Below, piece by piece: positions 33,841-46,195 of a stretch of 64,000 nucleotides of DNA; the stretch's first letter is position 1, and each line of letters begins with the position of its first letter. Below the pieces are notes generated by a model. It saw only the letters and a program-made list of their open reading frames with translations, was not told the DNA's origin and searched no databases. The DNA comes from Cryptomeria japonica. Taxonomy: Eukaryota; Streptophyta; Pinopsida; Cupressales; Cupressaceae. The stretch spans positions 434,222,730-434,286,729 of the forward strand of contig NC_081407.1 of the NCBI RefSeq assembly GCF_030272615.1, written 5' to 3'. The translations under genes were made by a program, and so were the position numbers.

Positions 33841-34827
33841 GTTGTAATCTCGGGGAGGGGGTCCCCCATTATTGTGACCCCCACTGGTTCAAAGCTCCAG
33901 TCATAAAAGCGATTACCGACCAAAAAAAAAAAAAAAACAATAATTGTTTAGACTCTTTCCTTCGGCGATTGGGATAGCCATTTCCTTCTTATGTTGCTAT
34001 CTAATCATATCTATCGCTGCATATATTGTTTGTATGTTTTTTATCGCTGACTTTATCGACTATTTTTGTAGCCACGTTTCTGTTCATTCCTTTTTAATTG
34101 CTGACTATATCTTGGTTATTCTTATTGCCACGTTTCCATTTCATTGTATTAATAATCACAGCTTTTTAGTAATTATTAAATTACTGCCTTATCACTCTTA
34201 CGTAGGATTATTTTATTTTGTCTTTTAGTGGGGACTCTAGCATAAGGAGGTGGGCCCCATAAATATTGTCTTTAGTGGAGGGCTCTCACATAAGGTGGTG
34301 GGCCCCAATAATAATTTATATGTCATTCTTTTAAGGCACAAAGTGGGGTGCCAAACATGAGGGATCGGTCCTCATAAAACAGACTCAAACAAATTTATTT
34401 TATTCATATTTTAAACATGAATATGAGGTGGCTATTTCATAGAGGGCTGTTCTTGTGTATTACTAACTCTAGATTAGTTGTTTTTCCCCATCTATGCCTG
34501 CAATAACTGGATCATTGTCCAGCACAATCTTCATGCAGTTTAAGCCACTTATCATCAATGTATGTCATATGTTCAGGACAACACTTAAATGCTGAAATGG
34601 AATCAAACTTCCATTTATCTCTTCCATGATCTGATTCATCTGTGTACTCTTGGTCTTGTATGTGATCAAACAATTGTGTCAACCTTAGACAGAGAATGAC
34701 GATATCCTCTTCTTACTTGACCATCAATGGCAATATCTCAACAGCAACCAAATCCAAATTATCTTCCAGCTTTTTAATGACTGCCAGTTGATATTTCTGT
34801 ATCTACTTTGCTCATATCGGCCAACAA
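33841..34827. other. No gene recognised
   Basis: Holds GTCCCCCATTATTGTGACCC just after unit 2, a 16-A run near 33928-33943 preceded by GGTTCAAAGCTCC (possibly the end of a degenerate retroposon), and the 47-bp duplication at 34224-34317. The rest is AT-rich. Confidence 0.5.
34224..34317 (+). repeat. 47-bp tandem duplication
   Basis: Two copies beginning TTTAGTGG and containing AAGG(A/T)GGTGGGCCCC, at 34224 and 34271. Confidence 0.75.
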
Positions 34828-35589
34828 CTAGGTTACCGGGTTCGCCTCTGGGCCCCCCTGGTACGGGTCCTGGTTCGACTGGGTCTGTAGTATGGGTCCG
34901 GTTCGAACTGGGTTCGACCAGGGTTCGAAAAAACAGAGGTGGTTCGATCCTGGTCGAACCCAGTCGAACCCAGTCGAACCCGGGCGGACCCAGGTCGAAC
35001 CCAGCAGTGTTTATCTTGATAGCTATATGTGTGTGGTCTGGAGCAGTCGATTCCTTGTGTTTATTCTTGAGCTTCGTTTCTTTTTGGCAGCTGTTGTATT
35101 TGGCACATATTAAATGGCGCATATTCCAAAAAATATGCGTTATTCTTTTGTGGCTGTGAGTTTGTTCGATGATTTTTTTTGTCAGAAATGTTCTTTCCAG
35201 CACCAATTTCTGCTTTATGCGTTTCTTTTTGAAACAATTTTGGGCTGCAGTTTCTTTTGTCTGTCAGAGCTAATGTGTCATTTGTTGGAAAATGATTTCT
35301 CTTTTCTACAAAAAAACCCGTATATGCCAAGGTAGGGGTGTCGTGTTGCTTTTGAAAAAGAAAGTCACTTTTGGATGATCCATTTGATGATTAAACTTTA
35401 AGTTTATATTGTTCAAAGTTGAAACAATGATACTTGAATATTTTGTCATTTTGATATTAAACTTGATGTATATGATGCTATTATGGTATGATCATGATGC
35501 TATGATTACAAGTTTATATTTGTTTTGTTGTTTATATGATGCTATGTGACATGCAAATTTTAATTCATGCTTATAGGCTTCACAAATAT

Positions 35590-35623
<34 letters not shown>

Positions 35624-35709
35624 AAAAAAATTTACATGTTTTTGTACTAACGAACCCAAACCCCTATTCAAAAATTTTCTTCGAACCCAAACCCGAACCA
35701 GTAACTTAG
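34828..35709. mobile_element. Non-autonomous hAT-like element, 882 bp, 8-bp duplication
   Basis: GCCAACAA at 34820-34827 and again at 35710-35717 flanks CTAGGTTACCGG...CCAGTAACTTAG; the terminal 12 bp match at 10 positions. The ends resemble those of the full hAT element at 1377 (CTAAGTCAC). Subterminal parts are filled with GTTCGAACCC words on both sides, a long run of them near 34870-35000. No transposase is encoded. It includes the AT microsatellite at 35592. Confidence 0.85.
35592..35631 (+). repeat. AT microsatellite followed by A run
   Basis: About 14 AT dinucleotides followed by roughly 12 A, inside the hAT-like element. Confidence 0.9.
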
Positions 35710-35717
35710 GCCAACAA

Positions 35718-37340
35718 TCAACCAATAAATCAATAAGGAAATGTGGATACTAAAATAGCAACTAGGTAGCAAATACAACATCAACATCCATGTAAATCTC
35801 ATTGGAGTAGGCATGCTTAGTTTTAGGCAATTAACATGGTCACTAAATACAAAAAAGGATAAATATACTACTTAATAATTCAAAAACTTCCCCATGGAAT
35901 ATGAACCATTTGTGATTTTACATGATAATGAAAATGCATAAACTAGCCAAAGGAATTTAATATACTCACCATAATTCTTAACATCCTCTTTTTCCACTCT
36001 TGTATCTGCAATGGCCAAGTGAGGAGTCAACAATGGGTATCAAATTATTAAGACACAAAAAGCGAAAATAAATAAAGTATGTTATACTCAACTTCATATA
36101 ATATACTCAATATATGCAATATTCCTAAATTTAAATTATCCCTGAGTTATTTCCGAGATCTTATTTTTATCAATGAGGTAGCCCTACCTTGATTTTACAT
36201 TAAAACAATTTATCATTACTGCATTGGTTTTTGTATTGCATACATATTTTGTTTTTTATAATGTTCACCATAGAGATTCATCCTTTTTTCTCCAATCAAT
36301 TGCAAATTGACACTTCATAATCTATTTCCATCGTAATAACAGTTGAATTAATTATTAGAAAGAAAAAAGCAAATCAAAATTTGCTACTAGATATGGCATT
36401 CCATTGACTCCAAAAATCCTTGCTTAGTTCACTACTAAGACCACCATGGGTCAGCAATGATAAGCCGACAATGGCATTTTCAGAAATCATTCTTTTAAGA
36501 TAAAACATTCAAAATAAATCGTGTTGGCTGCACAGAACCTTGATATTAGAATAAAAAGAAACATCATGAGCAATCATAGGTTGCGTCATGAACAATAGGC
36601 AATAATTTTTTGATGAAATAAAAGATTTTAGACAATAGTAACAATCCATTTACACAGCACTAACACAATTGCCCAAAATGTAAAATCAAATTCAATTCCC
36701 TGGGCTCAAACGTAATGTCTCACCCTCTCTGGGAGACTGAAATTTCTGACTAGGAGAAGAACACCTGCTAGTTCTTTAATTAAATTAATATTACTATGCG
36801 TCTTTTCTTTGAATATGTTCTTTCAGAGCTACATGGAAATTGAAGAAGATGTAGTGTTTTTTTTGTTTGAAGTTTTTTCAAAGAACCTCTAATAACTAGT
36901 AGTTGTTAAACTGAATTGAAAACGCATTTAAGTTCAACACTTACACCAATATTCCATTGAAATTAGATACATCAATCTCCAGACAATAGTTCAATTACAA
37001 ACAATGAAGTCCTTTAACTCACTACTAACATACCTGATGGTTAGAGGAGGAGAAATTGAATTCTTGATGGAACATATAGCTAAGCAGCTCACTCAGAAAA
37101 TCAGCTCACAGAGATCAGAAATCCAATCTTTTCCACTCCAGATTGCTGTCATAAGGTAGGTTCGCTGGGGACAATGGATTTGCAATGCATAGACGGAAGT
37201 TATCCCTTAAGTTGGGATAGTTTATGAACTCCAAATCCTCAGTCAAATACAGTCTGATATAAATCTGATTTGATGGTTTTCATACCCTTTTTAACTGCTG
37301 CAATCCTTGTGGACTGTACTGATGTGTTGGATATGAGACT
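35718..37340. other. No gene recognised
   Basis: AT-rich sequence with only short frames. I see no conserved motif, LTR border or repeat in it. Confidence 0.5.
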
Positions 37341-37356
37341 ACGATGAGGGACAGCC

Positions 37357-37415
37357 ACCAAGAGCAAAGTTTGTGACAAAGATAGATACCAAGAGAAAAG
37401 TTTGTGACAAAGATA
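37357..37415 (+). repeat. 31-bp tandem duplication
   Basis: ACCAAGAG(C/A)AAAGTTTGTG at 37357 and 37388, followed by ACAAAGATA in both copies. Confidence 0.75.
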
Positions 37416-37474
37416 ACCACCAAAAGAGTTATAAAGTGGGTTGGCCTACCAAGCAGCCACCTCACTACAACCAC

Positions 37475-37482
37475 TATAAAAA
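37475..37482 (+). promoter_or_regulatory. Possible TATA box
   Basis: CACTATAAAAACCC in otherwise mixed sequence, with no gene visible downstream. It may be the core promoter of an LTR remnant. Confidence 0.3.
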
Positions 37483-37576
37483 CCCTTCAACTGATCCAAG
37501 AAGCTCTTCAAAACTGCTACCAGGTCTTCACAAAACTTGTTCTCATATGCCAATACAACCCTTGTGCAAAGATGAT

Positions 37577-37654
37577 CCAAAAACGTATTTTCCAAGCCTT
37601 CCAATCTAGAAAGTACGGCCAAAAACATATTTTCCAAGCCTTCCAATCTAGAAA
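37577..37654 (+). repeat. 42-bp tandem duplication
   Basis: CCAAAAACGTATTTTCC and CCAAAAACATATTTTCC start two copies at 37577 and 37619; both continue AAGCCTTCCAATCTAGAAA. Confidence 0.85.
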
Positions 37655-37695
37655 TAATTATCAGCAAAAACACGAATAGAAATGAGTCTCCAATG

Positions 37696-37831
37696 GGGGA
37701 TGACCCCACAACACAGCGGTTAGCTGCAAGCCTCTTACATGGGAGGTATAGGGTTCGAGTCTACTCAACCGGTTCTTAGCTCTAGGGAAAAGCTAAAAAC
37801 ACTGCTTCAGCTGTGAATTATCAAAAAAAGA
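37696..37831 (+). mobile_element. Complete tRNA-derived SINE, 136 bp, 18-bp target duplication
   Basis: AGAAATGAGTCTCCAATG occurs at 37678-37695 and 37832-37849 and flanks the element exactly. The body starts GGGGATGACCCC, has an A-box-like ACAACACAGCGG (37708-37719), and 44 bases on a B box GGTTCGAGTCT (37752-37762), spacing typical of tRNA genes. It ends in an A-rich ATCAAAAAAAGA tail. The long perfect duplication implies insertion by target-primed reverse transcription using LINE enzymes, fairly recently. Confidence 0.9.
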
Positions 37832-37849
37832 AGAAATGAGTCTCCAATG

Positions 37850-40630
37850 AAATTAAAAAAAAACTTTCCTCAAGTTGCCCTAATTAGGGTTGAAACCCTA
37901 ACACCTCAATCAAATTTAATGAATTAGATAATAGTTACTTTATCCTCATAACAATTCTCCCACTTAAGACGTACACTTTATGTTATATGCTTTCTCCACT
38001 TATAACCTTTTATCTCTCTCTTCCCCATTCACTCTCTCACTAGGAATAGGTACATATGAAAGGTGAAACTTAATATTATAAATATGTTTTAAGTGACCCA
38101 AGGAGAGATTATAAAGTAATATGCATCAACTTTAATATCTCTTTTAATTTGTTTTTTTCTCTCCTCATGGATACCTAGCAAGGAAGCACCTCACCCTCTC
38201 TCTAGACTCATGTATGCCTTTGAAGGAATACTTTAGCGTTTAATGTAGTTTTAGACTGGCAACTTGGAGATAACAATACTGTCGACTGATTCCACCCATG
38301 TTTACTCTAAAGTGCCCTCTGAAATAGGAGAAAATCACCAGTCCAATGTCCTCTGCCTGTCCTTATCAGTCTACAAGGACTTCATTAATAGACTGATCCT
38401 GATCTATTGATTCTGGCAAAGAAGGGGACATTACATCAAAACAGCAAAGACCGTAACAAAACCTTAGCAATCTGTGTTAAAATTGGCCCAAAAAAAAGGT
38501 AAACATTTTTTAAATATTCATAACCAGATGTGTTTTTCCAGAGTAGCGATTAACCACTAGTAATGTTGTCATCCTACAAAAAAGCAACCAAAAACATTAG
38601 TATTTCTCATTGCAAAGTTATTGGCAATAATGAGAGAGGATTTAACTAATAAAATCTTAAGTTAATCCATTGAAAGGTGATGAGAGCCAAATACGTCCCA
38701 TTTTATGTCATATGTCAGCCTATTTCATGCACCTTCATACCCATTTGCACCTACCATGTCTGTTGCATTTTCACACCATTTTATTATTTATGTTGCATAT
38801 GGTTAAATATTAATAAGTGATATTTAATTTCGTTTTAAGGTAAAGTATGGAAACTAATTATTGATTGTTTTTGCTAATAAGCGTTGTTCTATGCCTTGGA
38901 AGGTATACTTTATAGCATGCAGATTTAAGGGTACAAATCTTCCTGTCATTTTGTGGTCAGGAACTTATGTGTATTCATTTGTGACCAGCAAGTTTTCTCC
39001 TTCCAAGGTGGTAGTGGTTATAATTACTCATGCTGACTATGTGGACTGTTAGCTTCTTTCTATGATCTTTTATTGTTACAAGACTATTGTCAATGCCTCT
39101 GCCAACTCAGCCAAACCATGTTGAAATAGTTGCAAGCTTCATCACTACCAAATCCCATGTTATTTGGAAGCTTGTGTTTGCTGGAGATAACCGAAAACCT
39201 TTCCCACTATTCTCATTTTCTGTTGTGACAAGATCAGTTTTGACTATATTATTCCAAAGATGGACCCAACGCAACATGTGCCACTGTGTCTTGCAGTAAG
39301 GACAGACACACAAGATGGAAATGTGCTTGCTTCAACCACAGATCACCCCATTCGCTATTCTTGTTTTTTGTTATAGCAGATTGAGTTCAATGGTTCTGTT
39401 CACGTGGAGAATAACATGTGGAGGATGCAATTTGTTGAGGAAATCACAATTGTTAATTTGGCAAATGGACATTTTTAGTAGTTGGAGAAAACTGCAGACT
39501 TCTCATCTCTATTTTCGCTCATTGTTGTAACAGATTTGTGATTTTATTCATGGTCAGTACTCATCGATTTTTGAGGGCCATTGGTATCGAAACAAACAAT
39601 CCTATTCTTTACCAGTTTAGATAATTGTTGTTAAAAACTGCATGTATATAAGTAACGCAGTATAAGCTATAGAGGGCAGAATAGAATACGGACAGGAAGA
39701 ACATTGTACGCAGGTTATTATGCAGATGGATATCAATATTTTCTAATAAATAAAACCCACACTTGCATGATTACAAAAGTGTAGAAACATTTCTTTGCTT
39801 CATCACTTGGCAGCTAAGGAGGCAGGGCCCACTCCGAAGTTACCTGGTGATTCTTTTTCAGTTCTGTGTGGAGTGCATTTGACTTTGTTTTCCATCATAC
39901 TTTGATCGGGTGTGGTATGTATGTAATTATGCAGATTGATTAAAGTATTATATTGTTTATATGTTCAGTGAAACCTTATCCACGTTCATTGTTGTTCAAT
40001 AATATTTCATTTGAATTAGATTATGAATTAATTAATTGTTTGTTGTGAGTTTTTATTTTAATTATAGATTGTTGTTTCTGTTCCTGTAGTTTCTGCCGCC
40101 AGGAAGTGACAGTTCCTGTCGCCAGAATTGCTTTGATTTGCTATATATTTATTTTTGTGTGTTGTAGTTGCATTCATAATCACTCAACTCACAACTAGCA
40201 CCCCTTGATGGCATATTGCCTGGACACCTTTCACAAGCTTACGCCCCCGGATCGACACATATAGACCAACTAAAATTCATTATTAAACATTAATTCTGTT
40301 GCATTCTGTGCCCCAGTGTTGGCCTATCAAAAGGAATTTTTTTGTCCCTTGTTTTTGGTCCTAGGGCCCTACCTCTTTAGGAATTCTAATGTTACAATAG
40401 AATCAATGGGGTACTCATTTATATTTTTAATTACTTTTAGATCTGAAATGAGGGTGATGTGTTAGGCACTCCCACCATATGTGTTGCTTCGTGTACCATC
40501 CACAATACCTTTGGCCATTATTTGCCAACTAGTTGACCTAACCTTAAAATCAAAATCACGTGGACAAATCACAAATATTTTTATGAGGCTAATAAAGATT
40601 TTCCACGATTTTCCATATTTCCAAAAATAT
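37850..40630. other. No gene recognised; possible LTR border at 38424-38435
   Basis: Short frames only. GGGGACATTACA at 38424-38435 is the reverse of the TGTAATGTCCCC word that opens the LTR at 43028, so a minus-strand LTR may start there. I could not find its other end. Confidence 0.45.
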
Positions 40631-40654
40631 AAATGAGTTCTAAGGATTATCCCT

Positions 40655-41630
40655 TTGAAGCAACCTTTAACAATATTTCCAATTGGTAGAGTTAGCTTCA
40701 TGGTGACTCCTCAACTGATTGCAGATGCAATGGGCTTAGAGAATAATGGGTTGAGGATTGTGAAGAAGAGTACTGGTAAAACCAAACTTTCCTTGACAAT
40801 CCCTAAATGGTGTGTTTGGAAAACCCCTCAATTCCTCCTAACTCTGTTATAATCCAAATTATTGCTAGTAAACAAAATTCTTCAAAAAAAGGCAACCTTT
40901 CGAGGAAGAAAATCCCTAACAAAAGCCATACCCATTCCTTGGCCTCTCAGAACAAGGAGCTTAAAGTTACTCTGGAAAAAAGGAAACCCACCTCCTCTTC
41001 CCCTAGGTTGTCAAAAGTGAGAAAATTTGACATTGATACTAAAGACAAAGGTGTCGCTATTACCCTTTTTGATGAAATTGAGGAGGAAAATACTACAGGT
41101 AAAAAAGTTGCGCAAGAAGACACGGATGTTGTTTCCTCTGGTGGTTGCAAGTCTACCCGGCATCTAAGGACATTACCCCTGACCCTAAAGGAAAGGGGAT
41201 TGAAGTGGATGAAGAGGAAAATTGTCCTCTAAAAAAGACTTTGTTCTAGAAGCTGAGGAAGACAGTGAAGCCACTCATTTGGAGGAAGAAATGATACAGG
41301 AAAATAAAGAAGAAGATTTTCAAGAGGATGACATGTCTCCTAAGGAAAATGAGGATAGCATGGCGAAAGATGAAATGGGAGTTGAGGAATCTGATGATCA
41401 AAAAAACAATGATAATTTTTCTACTAAAAACTTGGATGTTGATAATAAATTTGATAGATTAGAGTACAAATTAAGGATCTCCACATGAGAATGGTTATTT
41501 TGGAAACTAAGATGGAGAAAATCTACAAGAAGCAGAAGATAAAGGATATCACGAATACTATAACCTCCTTGATCAGAGTCACTAATGGTATCATGAAGAA
41601 GGCGATTATGGGCACCTCGACGAGATAGTC
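40655..41630 (+). pseudogene. Degenerate element-borne reading frame with acidic C-terminus
   Basis: Three overlapping pieces in different frames (40655-40852, 40807-41232, 41222-41488), plus about 45 further codons to 41627, read as one broken protein. The first part has MVTPQLIADAMGLENNGL, reminiscent of LSEEAISEAFHLPEH in the gene at 22420-25641. The middle is Lys/Ser-rich and the end strongly acidic (EEEMIQENKEEDFQEDD). It may be the truncated N-terminus plus linker of a related element gene. No catalytic motif; family unknown. Confidence 0.45.
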
Positions 41631-41691
41631 CAAGATCAAAAAACATCTCAAGAGAAGCAGCCAGACTAGAGATGACAAGAGCATGGATCTT

Positions 41692-43022
41692 ATTGTGACC
41701 TTTTCACACATCGCCCCATTGCACACAGGGACCCCCCTCTTTCCTGGTTTTTGTGTCATGTTATTTTAGGGTTTTGGCAGTTAGGTGGCAAGTTTTCAGC
41801 TTTGCAGTGCCCAAGTCTCAATTTTGAAGTGATCATGCCTAAGGTGATATCAAGGTTTTGAGTTTTGAAAGGGATCAAGTGAATAAAATGATAAATTGTC
41901 TAGGTGATCTTAAAATTTTGTCTAAGTTTGGATTTTGAGCGTAGAAGAATTTAAATGAGTAAGTCAGTGATATTTTTGTGCCTAAGCGTCAAGAGATCCT
42001 TTAGGGGTTGTTTTTTCCCTCCTAGTAGGTAAATTAGATCAAAATCGCACTTTGTCACAATGGAATCCCTATTTTCCCTCTCAAATTCAGTTAAAATGGA
42101 CTACATCCCAATACATAATGATGAAATTTGACATGTCTGGATACTTAGTGGTGCGAAAATCATCTAAGTCCTAATGGAAAACATGAAATCAAGGTCAAAA
42201 TGATTTTTTCCATTGAAGGATGTCTTTTCCTGAGTTTTTAAGGCATAAATGGACTTTTTCCCAATGAATCATGATTTTCCACACTCATTTTCTTGATAGG
42301 GGGCGCTTTTCCTGAGATATCATAATAATTGTCCTGATGGACCACGTTTTTCCACCAGGAGGCCAAAAATTTGCCTAAGTATTGGAAATTTTCCTGATGA
42401 AGGTTGAATTTCCCAAGAATAAAGTGTGAAGTTTTATGCGGATGAAATTGATTATCCTTACAGAGGTCGTTTTCCCCAAGTCAGTTCATGAGCAAATTTA
42501 ATGGAAATAAGTGCAAATATTTGTCTTGATGGCGATCGAATTTCCCCAAAAGGGAATTTAATGACGAAAATGTGTGGATTGGGCATCCAGATGGCCCGCA
42601 TTTTTCCCCAAGGTGGATTTTTGGGACAAAGTTGATGAAATGAAGTGAATTGACTACCCTGATGTGGGTCATTTTTCCCCAAATGGCATTTTTTGATGAG
42701 TTATGTAGAAATTTAATGAAGATTTTTATCTAGACATGGGGCGTTTTTCCCCAACTAGCCCAAATTTCAGAAATGAAGATGAATTTGGTGACAAATATGG
42801 TCAGATTTAATTGTTTTGCCTTAACGACAATTATTTAATGTCAAGAAACAACTATTTAATGATTAAAATATTTTTCCAAAGCAAATCAATTTTCCCAGGC
42901 AAGTTTTATCCCACATTGCTTGTGTGGTGGAATGTTGAGGTGAAAACTAGTTTAAAGAGGCCCAATTAGCATTAAAATATTATTAAATTTTGTTGTTGAC
43001 TGATTGAAGACATTATTTGGAG
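41692..43022 (+). repeat. Diverged module-A-like region with TTTTCCCCAA array
   Basis: Begins TATTGTGACCTTTTCACACATCGCCCCATTG, clearly related to the outer end of module A (about 18960). From about 42347 it carries at least seven degenerate cores around TTTTTCCCCAA, the clearest starting at 42471, 42541, 42602, 42673 and 42745 (steps 70, 61, 71, 72). Near the end, CCCACATTGCTTGTGTGG and GTTTAAAGAGGCCC look like an LTR core promoter. Interrupted after 43022 by the LTR element at 43028; it probably belonged to the third gene copy at 51427. Confidence 0.65.
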
Positions 43023-43027
43023 GCAAG
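43023..43027 (+). repeat. Left 5-bp target duplication, GCAAG
   Basis: GCAAG before the LTR start at 43028, repeated at 50389-50393 after the LTR end. Confidence 0.85.
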
Positions 43028-43688
43028 TGTAATGTCCTCTTTTTGGGACATTAGGAAATCCATTTAAATAATTAAGTTTACGTTGTCAAAACATAATAAT
43101 TTAAAAGCAACTTAATTTAATTATTTATTAATGCAGATTAAAGTGACTTTTTATGTCAACATCAAATTATAAAGTAAAGTCACTTATTAAATAGAAGGGA
43201 ATTCCAAGAGACAAGCAGTGGGCGAACAAAGAGTCACAGGGTTGAGCTATTTAATAACTTGGAGAGGCTCATTTCCTTATGCTTGGTTTATGTTTGGAAA
43301 TTGTTTCTCTTGGAGAGTTTCTGGGAAGCTCTAATTTTCAGCAGGTTTGAGGACGCAAACCCTCGAGCTTGGAGGCAATGCACGGAAACCCATTGTCAAT
43401 TGGAGTTATCATTCAAGTGGCTCACTTTGTGCTTCAGGTTTTATTTACTGGTTATCCAATCAAACTGTAAGTTATGTGGCTACGATTGGCTTTTTTTGTT
43501 GTTGTTGTTCTATTAAGGATTTGAGGCTATATCCATATCTAAATTTCAGAAATTCTGTTTAAATCTGAAATTTAATGATTTTCATTGTAATTTGGTGAAT
43601 AAATTGAAATCAATTACATGCAAATTGTATGTTGAATTTTTGTGGTTCGTTTGTTCAAATTTCTGGAATACCCTAGGGGGATATTTCG
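43028..43688 (+). repeat. 5' LTR of element D
   Basis: TGTAATGTCC start; end ATATTTCG (CA changed to CG) one base before the primer site. It matches 49726-50388 with scattered substitutions and short indels. AATGTCC and GGGACATT at its start form a hairpin. Confidence 0.9.
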
Positions 43689-43689
43689 G

Positions 43690-43701
43690 TGGTATCAGAG
43701 C
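43690..43701 (+). promoter_or_regulatory. tRNA-Met primer binding site of element D
   Basis: TGGTATCAGAGC, an exact match to the usual plant primer site for initiator tRNA-Met, one base after the LTR. Confidence 0.93.
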
Positions 43702-46195
43702 TAAAAATATTCTGCAACCTGTGAAGGATTTTTTTTCAACATCAAAGACAGTTGCAGAAGTTTGAGGACTAAATTGGAGGTATTGTATGATAGGGTTCAT
43801 TTTCAGAAAAAAAATTATTCTCTGCAATTTTCAGAAAAAAACAATATTATGCTTCATTGTAATTGAAGGATTTATAATTCTGAAAAGCAGTGGGTTCATG
43901 ATGGAATTGAAGAAAAATTAATATTATATATAGTGGCCAGAATTTTTTGTGGAGCGATATAACTATTGGGTACGATCTTTATGTGGTTGAATCCAATTTT
44001 TGGGCAAAGAAATACGAAGCAACCTGACCCTTGAGAAGTGTTGTAGAGAAGGCCGATATAATATTTTACCAGTCGTAACGAAAGCATAATTCATTCTCAC
44101 ATGGCATTGGCAATCCAGCATAGTGCGGGGAAAATCCTTCAAAGTTTTTATTTATCTCACCGGGATAAGGAAGGGCAAGATCACCACCAAATGATATTTA
44201 AGTCGGGGGTCTTGGCAGAATGAACTAAGTCTGTAATACCAGTTTTTTCCTTCCAATGCAAGCGATATCAATCATCGCAAGAAAGAATCAATATTTGAAA
44301 GAATAATTGGGGGTTTGCATTCCTTTATCACAGCTCTTACAATAACTCATGGGCGAAATTATTGAGTAAAGCTTATATTTCAGAATCGTGGGTGATTTGT
44401 TGTGTGCGGGAGGTGTTCTAATTTACTCGTGGAAGATTGAAAGGCGGAGTTAGTTCATATTCATATTTGGCGAAGTGTCTTGTGTAATCTGCAACGGCCT
44501 GAGGTGATAGGTATTCGCAAGTTGTTTGATCTGCCAAATACGAATTTTGGAAAGCCATATATGAATTCCGTGGGTGTTTTCCTTGCCGTGTTGGTGATAG
44601 CTTCATCTAGGCACAGCCATCGTTCACCACTTCAATCCATATTCTTGCTGAGTTAACTGACGACATTAAATGGAGATGAAGTGTTTATTGGCTAAATTGT
44701 TTAAGCAAATCAAACTACAGTAAGGCAGTGAAGGAAGTCGTAGTTATTCATACCGGCTGCTCAAACAGAGGAAAGAGATACCCCCGACTCCAAACAGAAA
44801 AGGCTTAGCTAGTGGGAAATATGCACAAAGCATCCTGTAATGCAGTTGCCGCACAGGTCGACATAGCAGTAGAAAAACACGCAGATCTCGTAAGTGTGTT
44901 GGGGTTGTTGGATGAGGAGGTTTGTGGTGTCGTCTAGTTGGTAAAGCCAACTTACATACTAACAGTTGAACACGGAGTTGGGATGGTTTTCGCTGTGACA
45001 ACCAGCCAGTATACCGCCATTGCAAGCACATGAAGTCGCAGGAATTATCAGGTTGAAGCATTTCTGGAGAAAATCTCAATTTGCAGATGAGCTGAAGTTT
45101 GAAGTTTTGACACTGTTGGAAACCATAAAGCTGGCCGAAGTGTGATTGGTGTTAGAGTTTATCATTTAACGCTAATATTGGAAGTTGCATGTATGGAGTG
45201 GAGTTGTGGTTATTCTCAGTATAACCTGTAAATCGCTCTGGCAGAAGGAATGCAGATTCGGTGTTTTGGCAGACCATATCAACCAACATCTAAATTAGTT
45301 CAGCAGTTCGAGGGGGGTTGCAGTAGGACAGTCCACTCTAAACAATTATCAGCATGACTCCCATTGTTTAGCTACAGTCAGTCGTGGCCAGAACTCTAGT
45401 CGAAATTAACTCACACAATTGTGTGTCATACTGGCAACGATTTCGAAGGTGAATCGAAAAACTAAGGGACTAATATGAATTGCTGTTAGTAGCCGCCCAG
45501 CTTCCAGGGTCACAACTGTGTTTGGGTAGGACGTTAAAGCATCACAAGCCGCAGCTTGTTCTGGGCAAGGTGCTGGAGATAGTATAGCGATATAAGAAAT
45601 GATCCTCAGCGGCAAGGTTTCCAAGTTCTTAGATATTAGTTTATAATTGGAATACTGTAGTTTCAGTTTGTAGTTGATTGTTAGAAACCTGCAGCTTTAT
45701 GGTAAGTTGGAAATGATTATTTGGAGTTTGAGATAAATAAATTCCTTGCTAGTTGAATAGCCAATGAATAAGAACTCAATTGTTAGAATGTGGTTTCATT
45801 AATGCATGCTATTGTAATGAAAGAATGTTTGCAAAACTTTAAACCAAACACACTAGGTTCAACAAAACCACAGGGAAATTTTTTAAAAATCTCAGACCTT
45901 AATGGGCAGCCTGCCAACAGTTTGAAGAATCACCCACAGTGTGATTTGACAAGGAAATTATCAGCTAATAGGCAGTCTACTATAGTAGAATGTTGTGTAA
46001 TGTTTCAACATGTAAAACCACAGTTCATACATCAGAAAAAAATCAAAATACAAGGTGGTAGCATTACAAATTGTTTGAACAAACTCTTCTAGGTTATTGG
46101 GGAAATTGGTTTGGCTAACAGGGGTAGACTATTACAAACTGTGGAAGTGTAAATCAGATTTGGTAGGACATTTAGTGGAGAAAATAAAAAACAAA
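43702..46195 (+). other. Leader region of element D, no gene recognised
   Basis: About 2.5 kb with only short frames on both strands and no motif I recognise. It may be decayed gag or an acquired non-coding segment. Confidence 0.45.

Noticed and set aside
33841-33943. Possible SINE with GGTTCAAAGCTCC and A16 tail
   Set aside because: No convincing A box at tRNA spacing and no flanking duplication; kept only as a remark.
34828-35113. Overlapping Pro/Gly/Arg-rich frames on both strands
   Set aside because: They translate the GTTCGAACCC repeats at the end of the hAT-like element, not a gene.
44744-45079. 111-codon minus-strand frame in element D
   Set aside because: No motif, no homologous copy in the window, and composition like its non-coding surroundings.
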